DNA of 64,000 nt from Dastarcus helophoroides (Eukaryota; Arthropoda; Insecta; Coleoptera; Bothrideridae): contig CM053332.1 of the NCBI GenBank assembly GCA_028583605.1, forward strand, positions 18,145,555 to 18,209,554, in the 5' to 3' direction. Positions within the stretch are counted from its first letter, which is position 1, and every line of letters begins with the position of its first letter. Of the stretch, positions 33,953 through 45,900 are shown in pieces. The notes under the pieces are model-generated. The model saw nothing but the letters and a program-made list of their open reading frames with translations. It did not search any database and had not been told where the DNA came from. A program made the position numbers and the translations under genes.

Positions 33953-35340
33953 CAAAATAAAGAAGGCTCCTATAAAATGTTTATCTATTTTTTTTTCAAA
34001 ATTTCAACTTTCTCTTCTCGAAGTTTTATTTTTTGAATTTCGACTTTTTTGGAGATTATGAGTTTTATTAAAAAGTATGACTTTATTAATAATTCTGGCA
34101 TTGGAGAATCTAGAATTATTTCAAATTTCTGATTTTTTAAAAAGCTAACTTTTTTGAAAGTTACGACTTTTTTTAAGTGTTGGGGCTTTAAATTTTTTTT
34201 ATTTTTTGAGAAACTTTATTTTTTAATTTGATCATTTTTCAGAAATTGGATATTTTTGAAAATTTTTGCAATTTTGTAAGTTTTCATCTTTTGTCAAAAG
34301 TAAAAATCTTTCTCGTTTTTTTTTTTGAAAGTTCGATTTTTAATTAGAATTCCGACTTTCTGAAATTTTGCTTTTTCTTTGTAAATTCCATTTTTTTAGA
34401 AATTCTGTGCTTTATTTTAAGATTTCGACTTTTTGACTTTTTTTGCTATAAGTTTTTTTGTGAATATTTTTAATTTTTGAAGATACTGAGATACTGAGCT
34501 ACTGTATCTCTCCATGATACTGTATCTCTTTGAATATGATAGCTTGGCCATCAAAACGAGTTGGAGCAACCTCTGTTGTGTTTTTTTAATCTTTCTTGAT
34601 TTCAGGGGACAAGATTTGTATTCCAATTTTTGAAGGTAACCAAGGACCAGTCCGTTCTCACCAAAATAAAGATAGAGGCTCCTATAAAATGTTTATCTTT
34701 TTTTTCAAAATTTCAACTTTCTCTTCTCGAAGTTTTATTTTTTGAATTTCGACTTTTTTTGGAGATTATGAGTTTTATTAAAAAGTATGACTTTATTAAT
34801 AATTCTGGCATTGGAGAATCTAGAATTATTTCAGATTTCTGATTTTTCAAAAAGCTAACTTTTTTGAAAGTTTACGACTTTTTTTAAGTGTTGGGGCTTT
34901 AAATTTTTTTTTATTTTTTTGAGTAACTCCATTTTTTAATTTGATCATTTTTCAAAAATTGGATATTTTTGAAAATTTTTGCAATTTTGTAAGTTTCATC
35001 TTTTGTCAAAAGTAAAAATCCTTCTCGTTTTTTTTTGAAAGTTCGATATTTAATTAGAATTCCGACTTTCTGAAATTTTGCTTTTTCTTTGTAAATTCCA
35101 TTTTTTTGGAAATTCTGTGCTTTATTTTAAGATTTCGACCTTTTGACTTTTTTTCATTAAGGTTTTTTGTGAATATTTCAATTTTTGAAGATACTGAGAT
35201 GCTGAGCTACTGTATCCCCCCATGGTACCGTATCTCTCTGAAGATGATAGCTTGGCCACCGAAACGCATTAGAGCAACCTCTGTTGTGTTTTTTAATCTT
35301 TCTTGATTTTAGGGGACAAGATTTGTATTTCAATTTTAGC
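33953..35340 (+). repeat. 712-bp direct duplication including family A copies
   Basis: The segment starting GGCTCCTATAAAATGTTTAT at about 33964 recurs at about 34677, 712 bp later. Each unit ends in a family A copy (34485-34668 and 35187-35335). Near-identity suggests recent duplication. The spacer is T-rich with no coding potential. Confidence 0.85.
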
Positions 35341-35990
35341 TTTTAACTATAAATGTTGACTTAGAACTGCAAACTTATAGAAAAAAGCAGAAATTTTGTT
35401 TTAAAATTCAATATACAAATCTACTTTTCTCCAAAATCTATTCCTTAACAATTCCTCATTGGATTGCGCTGCCCATATGATCAGCTAAAGCGGTTGTAAA
35501 AAAATTGTGTTAATATGTTACATATTGCAAATTTATAAAGAGGGAACTTTTAGCTAGAAGTCAGTGCTCAAATTATACTACTTCTATTTACTTGGAAAAT
35601 ACCGCAATACATTTAATTTCATTATCTAAGTTTATGATATATTGTATAATTTCTAGCGCTTTAGCCATCCCATATTATTGAACATCAGCAGTGATGATTG
35701 TTCTTGGGTTTTTAAATAATGACTCATTTTTTAATAGTGAATTTTGGGTTAGCTGCACTTTTAAAATATAGCAGACTGCTTACAGTAAGCGCTCTCCGAT
35801 CTAATTTTGGTACAAAATCACCCGAAAAATAACTAGTCATAAGTCAAATCTTTGATATTTCTCGATAGTAAAGCAAACTGATATAAATTATGACTACTGG
35901 TTGTATTTGCCAGTCAAATCTAACTGAGAAACTGGTTCGCTAATATCTGTTTAAAACATGCGATTAAAAGTAGATGTGAAATAAATTATG
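35341..35990. other. Unassigned AT-rich sequence
   Basis: No gene, RNA or repeat boundary supported. Confidence 0.4.
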
Positions 35991-36539
35991 ATTAGAGACC
36001 GGATTTTAGGCACAATCAGTAAAAGAAAAAGGTGAATAAAACATTAAATTAGCCAAAGACGAATAGCTAAAAAAGGTAGTAAAAAGTCAAATTGCTTTTA
36101 AAAAGGCACTAAAAGGTCAAAATCACAATTACTAAAAAAAAAACAGGGCCGTGATCAGAAATTTTACCTAATAAAATTTATAACAAAACCTATTCGAAGA
36201 AAGAACAATATTGAAGGAAAATTGTGAGAAAAACGTCTAAATTTCGAAATAACTCAAGTTAATAAAACATTTGGAAAAGTCAAAATGTCAAAGATACATA
36301 TAAGACCAAAAATTCAACAAAGAAAGAAATTTTGGAATTTTAAGCAAACAACTAGAAAAAATTGAAATTCTTTGAGAAAAAATTTCGAAAGTTTATATAA
36401 AAATACAAATTTTCCCGAACCTCCGAGTTTACGATCAAAATTGTTACAAAAGTAAAAATAACAAAGTCTTCTTTTAAAAAAAAGACACCGAAAAATATAT
36501 AAATGTTTAATCTAAAAATTTTTAAAAATATCAAAAAAT

Positions 36540-36965
36540 TTAACATTAATAGACGTTTCATCAATAATTTACTGTGGTAAAAAATTTAAGTATTTGAAGC
36601 CCGATAAGAATTTCTTCCTCATTGTTTGTTTTCCATGTTATGCTGACGAGCTCAAATGAGAGCGAAACATCGATGTCCAGTGCTACAACTTTTTTTATGT
36701 ATTTTTTATATTTTTATATTTTCATAATTTATCAAAAAAACGAAATTTTTTTCATATCTAATTTTGGTCTTCTATTTTTTATTTTTTCCTATTCTATGTA
36801 AAATAAACTAACCTCTTATTTTGTCAACTGTCATGAGGTGACGTTTTTAAATAAATTTAAATATCAAGTAGTCATATTTCAAAAACTGTTTAAAATATTG
36901 TCAGCAAACAATAAAAATTTAAATATTTCCAAACTGGGCCGAAGAGATGTTAAATAAAATTAAAA
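36540..36965 (+). repeat. Family B arm within family D
   Basis: A single plus-strand arm from AACATTAATAGACGTTTCAT through the ribozyme motif to ACTGGGCCGAAGAGATGTTA. A partial inverted arm follows at 37255-37385 (TTAACATTTCTTCGGCCCAG). Confidence 0.8.
36637..36683 (+). ncRNA. Hammerhead ribozyme motif, family B, stem I damaged
   Basis: CTGACGA (36643), GCTC/GAGC, GAAA, ACATCGATGT, GUC and CAGTGC are all present. The five bases CACTG of the upstream stem I strand are missing, as in the 13474 copy. The catalytic core is intact but helix I would be weak. Confidence 0.75.
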
Positions 36966-38406
36966 AACATGATTCTATCTTTTGAAATTTAAAGATTTTT
37001 TCTAAAGTTCCTAATTTAAATTTGCCTTGCAGTTTTATAGTTTAGCTTTTTTTTAAATGTCGACTATCTTCTATAAATTTTGGCTTCTTTTTTGAGATTT
37101 AGGCAGTAATATAAAGCTCAAGAAAATTTAGAGTTTAAAAACTGAACATTTCTCCAATTGACTTCAGACTTGTGTTTAATTAAAGAACTTTGTCTTTCTG
37201 AAGGCAGTTGTTACACCCAAGTGCACTTTGCAGGAGACAGTTCAAAGATAATTTTTTAAGTTTATTAATTTTAACATTTCTTCGGCCCAGTTTGTAAATA
37301 TTTAAATTTTTATTGTTTGTTGACAACATTCTAAACAGTTTTTAAAATATGACTACGTGATATTTAATTTTATTTAAAACGGCAATTTAAATTGTGGAAA
37401 AGTGATATCCTTCTGGAAATATTATCATTTTACCTGCGGATCTGTGCTCAAAAAATAAGATAAAGAAATAGCGTAGTTCAATTGTCCTGCTTTCAATAGC
37501 ACGCAAAACTTATAGGGGACTGAATGGGTCATGAGAGTAATTGCTATTAAATTACCTTCCTTAGAAATTTGTGCTTAAAGTTTCTTGCTCTTTTTTAGGA
37601 AGGACTAAATTTCTATTTTATTACTTTATTTTTTCACATATGTATACATATTTCTGCTTGAATTTTTAGAAAGTGAAAATGTCTTGGATAAACTCATTGA
37701 AAAGGATAAATATGCACTAAACTTGTTAAAAATAAGTCTAAATCATGTATAAAAAGGCGAAAATCATGCAAAATTGAAATTTAGGCAATAATCCACAAAA
37801 AAAGTCGAAAAAGGTGAAAAGGTAGGATCATAGGATTTTACCTAAAATCCAGTACCTAATCATGATCAAATTATAAAAGCTGTTTAACCTGTGTACTAAA
37901 CCAAACTAGTAATAAAGTAATATGCAGCAACAATCTTCGGGGAATTATCGATTGGGCAATAAATTGCTTAATTTGCCCGAGACACTAGACACTCATTTAC
38001 ATAAAGTTGGATAAGCAATACCAAAAGTTGCTAAGTGGAAATTAGAAATTTGATATACAATTTCCGCAGTAAGAGGAAGCAACTTGAGAAATTTGCCAGA
38101 CCCCTCATTCATGTACACTGTAGCTCATTATTTCCGGATAGTCGCACAGCAATCATTCCAATTCAATTTAGTAATTTCACCAAAGCATTAATGCCAAATT
38201 TTCACACAATTAGGATGATGAGTCCGGATAGAGCACAACGGGTAAACTAAATAATCGAGCGGAGTAAATGTGATCAACTGTAAAAGGGGATCCACACCGA
38301 TAAAAAAAATTATGTTGTATTGTATATTTGCTCGTGTGCGATGAAGTTTTCTTGATGTAGACTGTGCCACAGTTTATGAGTTCCTACTGCACATCAGCAC
38401 ATTTAA

Positions 38407-40212
38407 TCCAGTCGCAAATGGCAACCCCATTATGCTTTCAGAGGATTGCGAGTAGAATAGATGAGAGTGAACTGCCTTCTTAAACATGGATTCTTGTGGA
38501 AAATGTGTTTTAGTAACGAGTTCCATAACTTGAAAGTTCTACAGAAAACAGAGTCTCCGTTAACAGAAGACCTCACTGTGTCAGGCTGGATCGCACAGGA
38601 TATTGCTGTCTCCGACTGTCTTGCATGCATCAAAAAGCTTGCCCTTGGGGGATCAATCCTATTAGTTTCTGCGAGAATTCCCATGATAGTACTTGTAGAA
38701 AAGAGACAAGTCACCACCAATCCAACTGTGCTCTAAGCTTTTGAGAGAATCGATCAAACTCTCGTCATCAGCCAGGCGAATCGTTCTCCTTTGAATTGAA
38801 ACCAAAAGAGCTAAAGTGTGCTTTGGGGCCAAACTTCAAACAAGAAAACAGTACTCTTGTGTTGGTCCAACTTGATAGTCTGAGTAGGTGATGAGGCGTA
38901 AAGTACTTTTTAGCTCTAAAAGGAAACCCAGCTTCTGAGAGATGGACCCACATGACCGTCCCAAGAGAAGTTAGTGCTTGCATTTACTCCTAGGATAGAC
39001 AGATTAGATCCCATTGGAAGAATTTTACCTTCCGTTGGTATGTTTGTTGCATTATCCCTTGATGGTTTCCTAGAGAAAACCACTGCCTGAGTTTTTGAAG
39101 CGTTGAAGTTGACCAGATTTTTCTTACCCCATTCCAAAATGATATCGAGATCCCGATTAATCATCTGTATTTGATGTTTCTTAGTGGATCAAAAGCAACG
39201 ACGGATAATGTTTTGTCGGAGGAAAGAGATGACACCAGGCTGCCATCATCTGAGTAGCTGTATATCTGATTGAAAGTTAAAGCTAAGAGATTTATGTTTA
39301 ACAGAAACAGTAAAAAGCACCCAAGGCAAAGGCACCCCTGTATTAATCGCAAATGTCTCGGATAAGATGCCATCGACGACGACCTGAAGAGAGCTGCCAA
39401 CGAATTGGGTATCAAATGACACAGGCCAGGAGAAAGACCATAAGATGTTAATTGGGTCGAAAGTGTCGATGGCAGACTCTGTGAGAAGCCTTTAAGATAT
39501 TTAATTTCATAATCCTAGCCTCACCATGTTTTTTCATAGCTGGGTTGCAGATATGAGTATCATATGCCAGTAGATCGCCAGTTGAGCGTTGTTGTCTGAA
39601 ACCGTATTGCCTATCTGAGACGATTCTATTGTCCTACAGATATTTAAAGATCTCGATGTTGATAACCTTTTCCATATGCCAGTGGATCCCCAGTTGAGCG
39701 TTGTTGTCTGAAACCGTATTGCCTATCTGAGACGATTCTATTGTCCTACAGATATTTAAAGATCTCGATGTTGATAACCTTTTCCATGACTTTAGATATA
39801 ACAAGCAACAAAGACATAGGGCGATAGTTGTTAGCCAAATTCTTTTTTCCCTTTTTAGGGACAGGCTGCACTCTTGCAGATTTCTAGATATTAGGGAATA
39901 CACCTTTGTTGTAGGAGAGTGTGAACAATTTGCTTAAGACAATAGTTAACTTTGAAGCGGACTTCTTAAGAACAATAGCTGGGATACCATCAAGGCCAGA
40001 AGCTTTCGAGATGTCGAGGTCGAGAAGACTCTTCCTGATTGTGCGTTCAGGCATCGAAGTGCCAACCTTAAGAAGAATAGGAGGTTCTGCGTTTCGAGAA
40101 TCAAGGTTATAATTTTCAGCAAGCATTAAAGCTAGCATATCAGTCTTTTCCTTGTAAGTAGTCGCAATATTGTTATTGTCATCGAGGAAAGGTGGTGTTA
40201 AAACACTAAATG
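38407..40212 (-). pseudogene. CR1/Jockey-like LINE, antisense, RT region plus 3' end
   Basis: This is the longest LINE copy here. From 40212 leftward it reads the N-terminal RT blocks (PPFLDDNNN; SGLDGIPAIVLKKSASKLTI; LFTLSYNKGVFPN), then in shifted frames the mid region with a YSDD catalytic box (SYSDDGSLVSS at about 39240), INRDLDIILEWGKKNLVNFN, and the C-terminal end to LKA near 38430. Several frameshifts and a 112-bp duplication (39564-39787) break it. A family A copy abuts its 5' side. Confidence 0.85.
39564..39787. repeat. 112-bp tandem duplication inside the LINE
   Basis: ATGCCAGTRGATC at 39564 recurs at 39676. Both units include GTTGAGCGTTGTTGTCTGAA and GACGATTCTATTGTCCTACA. The duplication shifts the RT frame and duplicates a conserved RT block. 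Confidence 0.88.
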
Positions 40213-40216
40213 TTTT

Positions 40217-40365
40217 GATGGAACGGAATGGTTCATGGTTATCTTCAAAAAGAGAGAATACTCTCTGAAGATGATAGCTTGGCGCTGTCGAAACGCGTTA
40301 TAGCAACCTTTAATGTGTTTTCTAATCTTTCTTGGTTTCAGGGGACAATTTTTGTATTTCAATTT
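40217..40365 (+). repeat. Family A copy
   Basis: Starts GATGGAACGGAATGGTTCAT. The motif CTCT, CTGAAGATGATAGCTTGGCG, CTGTCGAAACGCG has one extra base in the loop. The 3' arm ends TTTCAGGGGACAATTTTTG. Confidence 0.75.
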
Positions 40366-40439
40366 TTCACATCCAAATGTGGTGAATCATTTAAAAGTAA
40401 ATTTAAAATTTTCGAGTCTTATTTAGCCAACTAAGATAA

Positions 40440-41800
40440 CGCGAAGGGAACCGTAACAGATTTTATCTGTCGAAATCAAAGCCTTAATTTTTTATTAGCA
40501 AACCGAGGATTTCGGTTATCTTGAGCCGAAAGGGAAATCACTCTGAGCGAACCGAACTGAAAGGGTATTACGTGGAGAATGTAGCGCGAATAAATATGGG
40601 CTTGTTAATTTTGATTTCAGACACAATGCTTTCGCTGATGTAAACTGCGCTATCTAAACCCAATCAACTCCATTGTGCTCTGAAATATGCCTATCTAAGT
40701 CGAATTTCCAAGCCTACTTTCGCCCGAAATTGAGGCTTATGTTGACATCAAAAGAAAATTTAATTGAAAATTCCTCCTTTAAATGTTGTTATTTTCGGCG
40801 ACGCTTCGGCGAAGTACATATTAATATCTGATGGGGAGCCTGGGGAACGTTATTTCTTGGTAATTATATTTATGTACTAGTGTTACTGCCGTGTTGACGT
40901 GGCATAAAACAGTAACGACCTCCGCCTAAATTAAATTTTCAGCCTTAAAAATAAATTGAAGTTAAGACGTGGCATTTGTGATATTGGGATGCTTAAAAAA
41001 CGCCCGGAGGAAATTTTTTGGTGATTATGTACTGTAAGGCGTTACCGATTAAAAAAAAGTGGGCTGTCATGTGGACTGCCGACAGAAGTGAAAACGTAAA
41101 ACTAGGAAATAATAATGATAGACTTTTTCCTGATGTTATTGAATATGAAGTAGTTTAATTGTTCTGAAACTAACTCAAAATGTTTATATATTTTAATATC
41201 TGTGGGGTACATACCCAACATTTTATATCACTTATATTAAACTTAAGTGACAGGCGACTAATACTAGCTAGCTTGATTCTAGTGTTATTCGAATCTTTCC
41301 ATTTATTCACCGTGATATTATCCAATGTATTTCTTACAATTATTCCGCAGTTAAATCCCTCATTTTATAATACCAAAAATATGCTCTGCTTTTTCATATT
41401 TTACAAAAAATAACTGGTTCACAAAAGCACAAAATTATAAACATTTGACTGTAAATGTTATAATATTACTCAAATCAAAATATTTAATGAAGAGTTTAAG
41501 AAATTTCAATAAAAATATAACAGCGTTGCCAAACGTTTAGTCAAATATTACAAATTTTTGTCACTCTGTCCGGAGTTGTAATGCACGAAATTATGTGCGT
41601 CGCGTGATTACGCCGAGTTTAATTTTGCATGTCGCATTCATCTTTCGAATTGACGTAATTTACCAGCATTTTTTCTTTTCTCATATAGCCATCTTTCGTT
41701 TACGGAGAAAATTGGAACAATAATAATTAAATTTAAACATAATTTAAACAATCATGGTATATACTTTTTCGCATATTCAATTTACCGTCCGGCATAGGGT
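40440..41800. other. Unassigned sequence
   Basis: Composition is more balanced than in the satellites. No homologous ORF or RNA gene seen. Confidence 0.4.
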
Positions 41801-41838
41801 TAGATTATCAGACCAGTTTAGCTTTGAAGTGTGTAAGC

Positions 41839-42025
41839 TGGCGTGGTCAGTGGTCTGCAAAATATGCTTTTTTTTTCGTGCAGGGCGGGATCCGAGTTCG
41901 AACCTTACTGCCGATCTCGCGTGTTTTTAATTCTATTCATAGGTACAAGTACTTATGAGACATTAGAGCATTACGGCAGTCGTTCAAGGCGGCTAAAAAA
42001 TTTTTCACTTCAATAAAAATAAGTA
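41839..42025 (+). repeat. tRNA-derived SINE-like relic
   Basis: Box A-like TGGCGTGGTCAGTGG (41839-41853) and box B GTTCGAACC (41896-41904) are spaced as in a tRNA-type Pol III promoter. A T9 run between them would terminate Pol III, so this copy should be silent. The downstream body ends in AATAAAAATAAGTAAGTA. It is not a functional tRNA: the acceptor stem cannot be drawn. Confidence 0.5.
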
Positions 42026-42026
42026 A

Positions 42027-42532
42027 GTATGCAAGAAGAATGCAACCTAGACTACAAATTCATGCAGCCCTCCCTCCAAGCGTGTATAGTGGAATCAGGT
42101 AGCTGAACTACCAACAGTTGAAACACTGCCACCTAGCGAAGCGGTTGCTCTCTAGGAGAGTTCCCAGAAGACAAGGATTCTATAATGCACAGACCCATAG
42201 GTTAGAACATTTATTAGATTTGAAGTTTGGAAACCAAATACCGGTTTCGATCTTGTTAGATCTCGTCAGTTTGGTATATCCAACTCAAATGCTAATAAAT
42301 GTTCCGACAAGTAAGTACTAAAACATTCACAGGCGTCAGACGAGTGACTCTTTAGTACTACCACCTATTGGTCCATAGAGAAACTATGGCCATCGCCAAC
42401 AATGTCGTATGCAAGAAGAATGCAACCTAGACTACAAATTCATGCAGCCCTCCCTCCAGGCGTGTATAGTGAATCATAGGTAGCTAAACTACCAACAGTT
42501 GAAACACTGCCACCTAGCGAAGCGGTTGGGTA
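42027..42532 (-). repeat. Family C repeat, about 1.3 tandem units, ribozyme-bearing
   Basis: GCAAGAAGAATGCAACC at 42031 recurs at 42411 (period 380). Words shared with the 3.1-kb locus include CACCTAGCGAAGCGGTTG and TGCTAATAAATGTTCCGACA. The second unit breaks off after AGCGGTTGGG at about 42528. A head-to-tail partial dimer with an internal ribozyme is the expected form of a retrozyme-like repeat. Confidence 0.8.
42233..42275 (-). ncRNA. Hammerhead ribozyme, family C, predicted intact
   Basis: Minus strand, 43 nt: ACCAAA, CUGACGA, GAUCU-AACA-AGAUC, GAAA, CCGGU, A17, UUUGGU. Stem I is a perfect 6-bp ACCAAA/UUUGGU helix and stem II a perfect 5-bp helix. Stem III is the palindrome ACCGGU with no loop, so folding alone would be weak and dimerisation is suggested. 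The cleavage triplet would be GUA, less usual than GUC but allowed by the NUH rule. Confidence 0.78.
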
Positions 42533-42539
42533 AGTATTA

Positions 42540-42955
42540 GAAAAAAATCAAAGTCTCACGCTAAAACTATACAATTATAGAAAAAAAGTCGAAACGAAAA
42601 ACAGTCACAACGTAGCAAATTTGGCAGAATACAAAATTTTTAAAAATAGTCAAATATTTAAACAAATTAGGCAAAAAAACGTCAAAAAGTCGAAATCCTA
42701 AAATGAAGCACAGAATTTACAAAAAAAAACTGGAATTTCCAAAGAAAAGGCAAAATTTCAAAAAGCTACAATTTTAAATAAAAATCGAAATTTCAAAAAA
42801 AACATCGAGAAAGTTTTCCACCTTTGAGAAAAGGTGAAAACTTACAAAATTCAAAAAATTTTCAAAAAAATCCAATTTTTTATAAATGATCAAATTAAAA
42901 AATGGAATTATTCCAAAAATGAAGAAATGTTAAAAACTCGTTAAGATTAAAATTA
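42540..42955. other. AT-rich low-complexity sequence
   Basis: A-rich words such as AAAAGTCGAAA lead into the satellite array. No gene. Confidence 0.5.
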
Positions 42956-45900
42956 AAACAAGGGTGATATTTGTAGAATACGTTGCGAACATTTTTCAAA
43001 TTTTAGATTTTCAATTCTTAGGGAGTTTTCCAAAAAAAATTGTTGAAAATTTCATTAAAAGACGAAATTTTAAGAAAAAGATTTTGCGATTTAAAATATT
43101 GGGAAGAGGTTATAATCTTAAAAATGAAATGAAAAGTTAAAAAAAAAATAAAATTTCAAATTTTAGATTTTCAATTCTTAGGGTGTTTTTCAAAAAAAAT
43201 TGTTCAAAATTTCATTAAAAGACGAAATTATAATAAAGGATTTTGCGGTTTTTAAAAAATTTAATGGAAAGAGGTTTTAATCTTAAAAATAAAACGAAAA
43301 GTTAGAAAAAAAAATTAAAATTTCAAAGGAGTCGAATTTTTTTTTTAAAAACATTATATTACAAAAACGTCGTTTTTTTCTTGACAAAGGTTTCGAAATA
43401 TCCAAACAGAGTCGTCAAAATGCTCGGAAGGAGGCAACATTTTTAAGAAAAGTCAAAAATTAGAGAGTCAAAATTTTGAAAAAAACTCGTTTAAGGTCAA
43501 AATTAAAACAAAGTTAAATTTGTAGAAAACGTTGCGAACATTTTTCAAATTTTAGATTTTCAATTCTTAGGGAGTTTTCCAATAAAAATTGTTGAAAATT
43601 TCATTAAAAGACGAAATTTTAATAAAAGGATTTTACGGTTTTTAAAAAATTTAAAATATTGAGAAGAGGTTATAATCTTAAAAATAAAACGAAAAGTTAG
43701 AAAAAAAAATTATAATTTCAAAGGAGTCGAGGTTTCCTCTAAAAAACTTTACATTACACAAACGACGTTTTTTTTTCTTTACAAAGATTGCGAAATATCC
43801 AAAAAGAGTCGTTAAAATCTTTGAAGGGAGGCAACATTTTTTAAAAAAGTCAAAATTTAGAAAGTCGAAATTTTCAAAAAACTCGTTTAAAGTCAAAATT
43901 AAAACAAGGTTGACATTTGTAAAAAAACGTTGCAAACATTTTTCAAATTTTAGATTTTCAATTTTTAGGGAATTTTCCAAAAAAAATTGTTAAACATTTT
44001 ATTAAAAGACAAAATTTAAAGAAAAAAAATTTGCGATTTTAAAAAATTTTAAGTATTGAGAAGAGGTTATAATCTTAAAAAAAAACAAAAAGTTAGAAAA
44101 AAAATTAAAACTTGAAAGGATCCGAGGCTTCTTCTAAAAAACATTATATTACAAAAACGTCGTTTTTTTTTCTTGACAAAGATTTCAAAATATCCAAAAA
44201 GAGACATCAAAATTTTCGAAAGGAGGCAACATTTTTAAGAAAAGCCAAAATTTAGAAAGTTAAAATTTTCAAAAAACTTGTTTAAAGTCACAATTGAAAA
44301 AAGGTTGATATTTCTAGAAATCGTTGCAAACATTTTTCAAATTTTAGGAAATTTTCAAATCTTAGGGAATTTTGCTACAAAAATTGTTGAAAATTTCATT
44401 AAAAGACGAAATTTTAAGAAACAGATTCTGCGATTTTTAAAACATTTGAAATATTGAGAAGAGGTTGTAATCTTCAAAATAAAACGAAAAGTTTGAAAAA
44501 AAATTAAAATTTCAAAGGAGCCGAAGTTTCTTTTGGAAAACATTATATTAAGAAAACGTTGTTTTTTTTTTAGACAAAGATTTCGAAATATCCAGAAAGA
44601 GTCGTCAAAATCCTCGAAAGGAGGCAACATTTTTAAGAAAAGTAAAAATTAGAAAGTCAAAATTTTCAAAAAACTCGTTTAAAGTCAGAATTAGAACAAG
44701 GTTGACATTTGTAGGAAACGTTGCAAACATTTTTCAAATTTTAGATTTTCAAGTCTTAGGGAATTTTCCAAAGAAAATTGTTGAAAATTCCATTAAAAGA
44801 CGAAATTAAAAAAAACAAGATTTTGTGATTTTTAAAAAAATTAAATTACTGAGAAGAGGTTATAATCTTAAAAATAAAGCAAAGTTAGAAAAAAATCAAA
44901 ATTTCAAAGAAGCCAAAGTTTCTTTTAAAAAACATTATATTACAAAAATGTCGTTTTTTTTTCTTGACAAAGATTTCGAAATATCTAAAAAGAGTCATCA
45001 AAATCCTCGAAAGAAGGCCCCATTTTTAAGAAAAGTCAAAATTTACAAAGTCAAAATTTTCAAAAAACTCGTTTAAGGTCACAATTAAAACAAGGTTGAC
45101 ATTTGTAGAAAACGTTGCAAACATTTTTCAAATTTTAGATTTTTAAGTCTTAGGGAATTTTCCAAAGAAAATTCCATTAAAAGACGAAATTAAAAAAAAA
45201 AGGTTTTGCGATTTTAAAAAAATTTAAATTACTGAGAAGAGGTTATCTTAAAAATAAAGCGAAGTTAGAAAAAAATCGAAATTTCAAAGTAGCCAAAGTT
45301 TTTTTTTAAAAAACATTATATTACAAAAATGTCGTTTTGTTTTCTTGACAAAGATTTCGAAATATCCAAAAAGAAGTCGTCAAAATCCTCGAAAGGGGGC
45401 AACATTTTAAAGAAAAGTCAAAATTTAGAAAGTCAAAATTTTCAATAAACTCGTTTAAAGTCAAAATTAAAACAAGGTTGACATTTGTAGAAAACGTTGC
45501 AAACATTTTTTAAATTTTAGGAGATTTTCAATTCTTGGGGAATTTGCCAAAAATAATTGTTGAAAATTGCATTAAAAGACGAAGTTTTAGGAAAAAGATT
45601 TTGCGATTTTTAAAAAATTAAAAATATTGAGAAGAGGTTATAATCTTAAAAATAAAATGAAAAGTTAAAAAAAATAAAAATTTCAAAGGAGTCGAGGTTT
45701 CTTCTAAAAAAACATTATATTATACAAACGTCGTTTTTTTTCTTTACTAAGATTTTAAAATATTTAAAAGAGTCGTCAAAATCCTCAAAAGGAGGCAACA
45801 TTTTTAAGAAAAGTCAAAATTTAGAAAGTCAAAATTTTCAAAAAACTCGTTTAAGGTCAAAATTAAAACAAGGTTGATATTTGTAGAAAACGTTGCAAAC

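Larger units (their letters stand above)
35991..37865. mobile_element. Family D element, near full length (about 1.9 kb)
   Basis: The left end AGAGACCGGATTTTAGGCAC and the right end, read on the other strand, AGGTACTGGATTTTAGGTAA are imperfect terminal inverted repeats. Between them are the two end-specific segments found separately elsewhere (2985, 5320, 16925, 51425, 57275, 61315), and a family B arm is inside. No ORF of note, so non-autonomous. The superfamily is not determined; flanking target duplication is ambiguous because the flanks read ATGATT and AATCAT. Confidence 0.6.

Noticed and set aside
41839..41910. Functional tRNA gene
   Set aside because: Box A- and B-like words exist, but the acceptor and anticodon stems do not fold and a T9 run interrupts transcription. 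Treated as a SINE-like relic.
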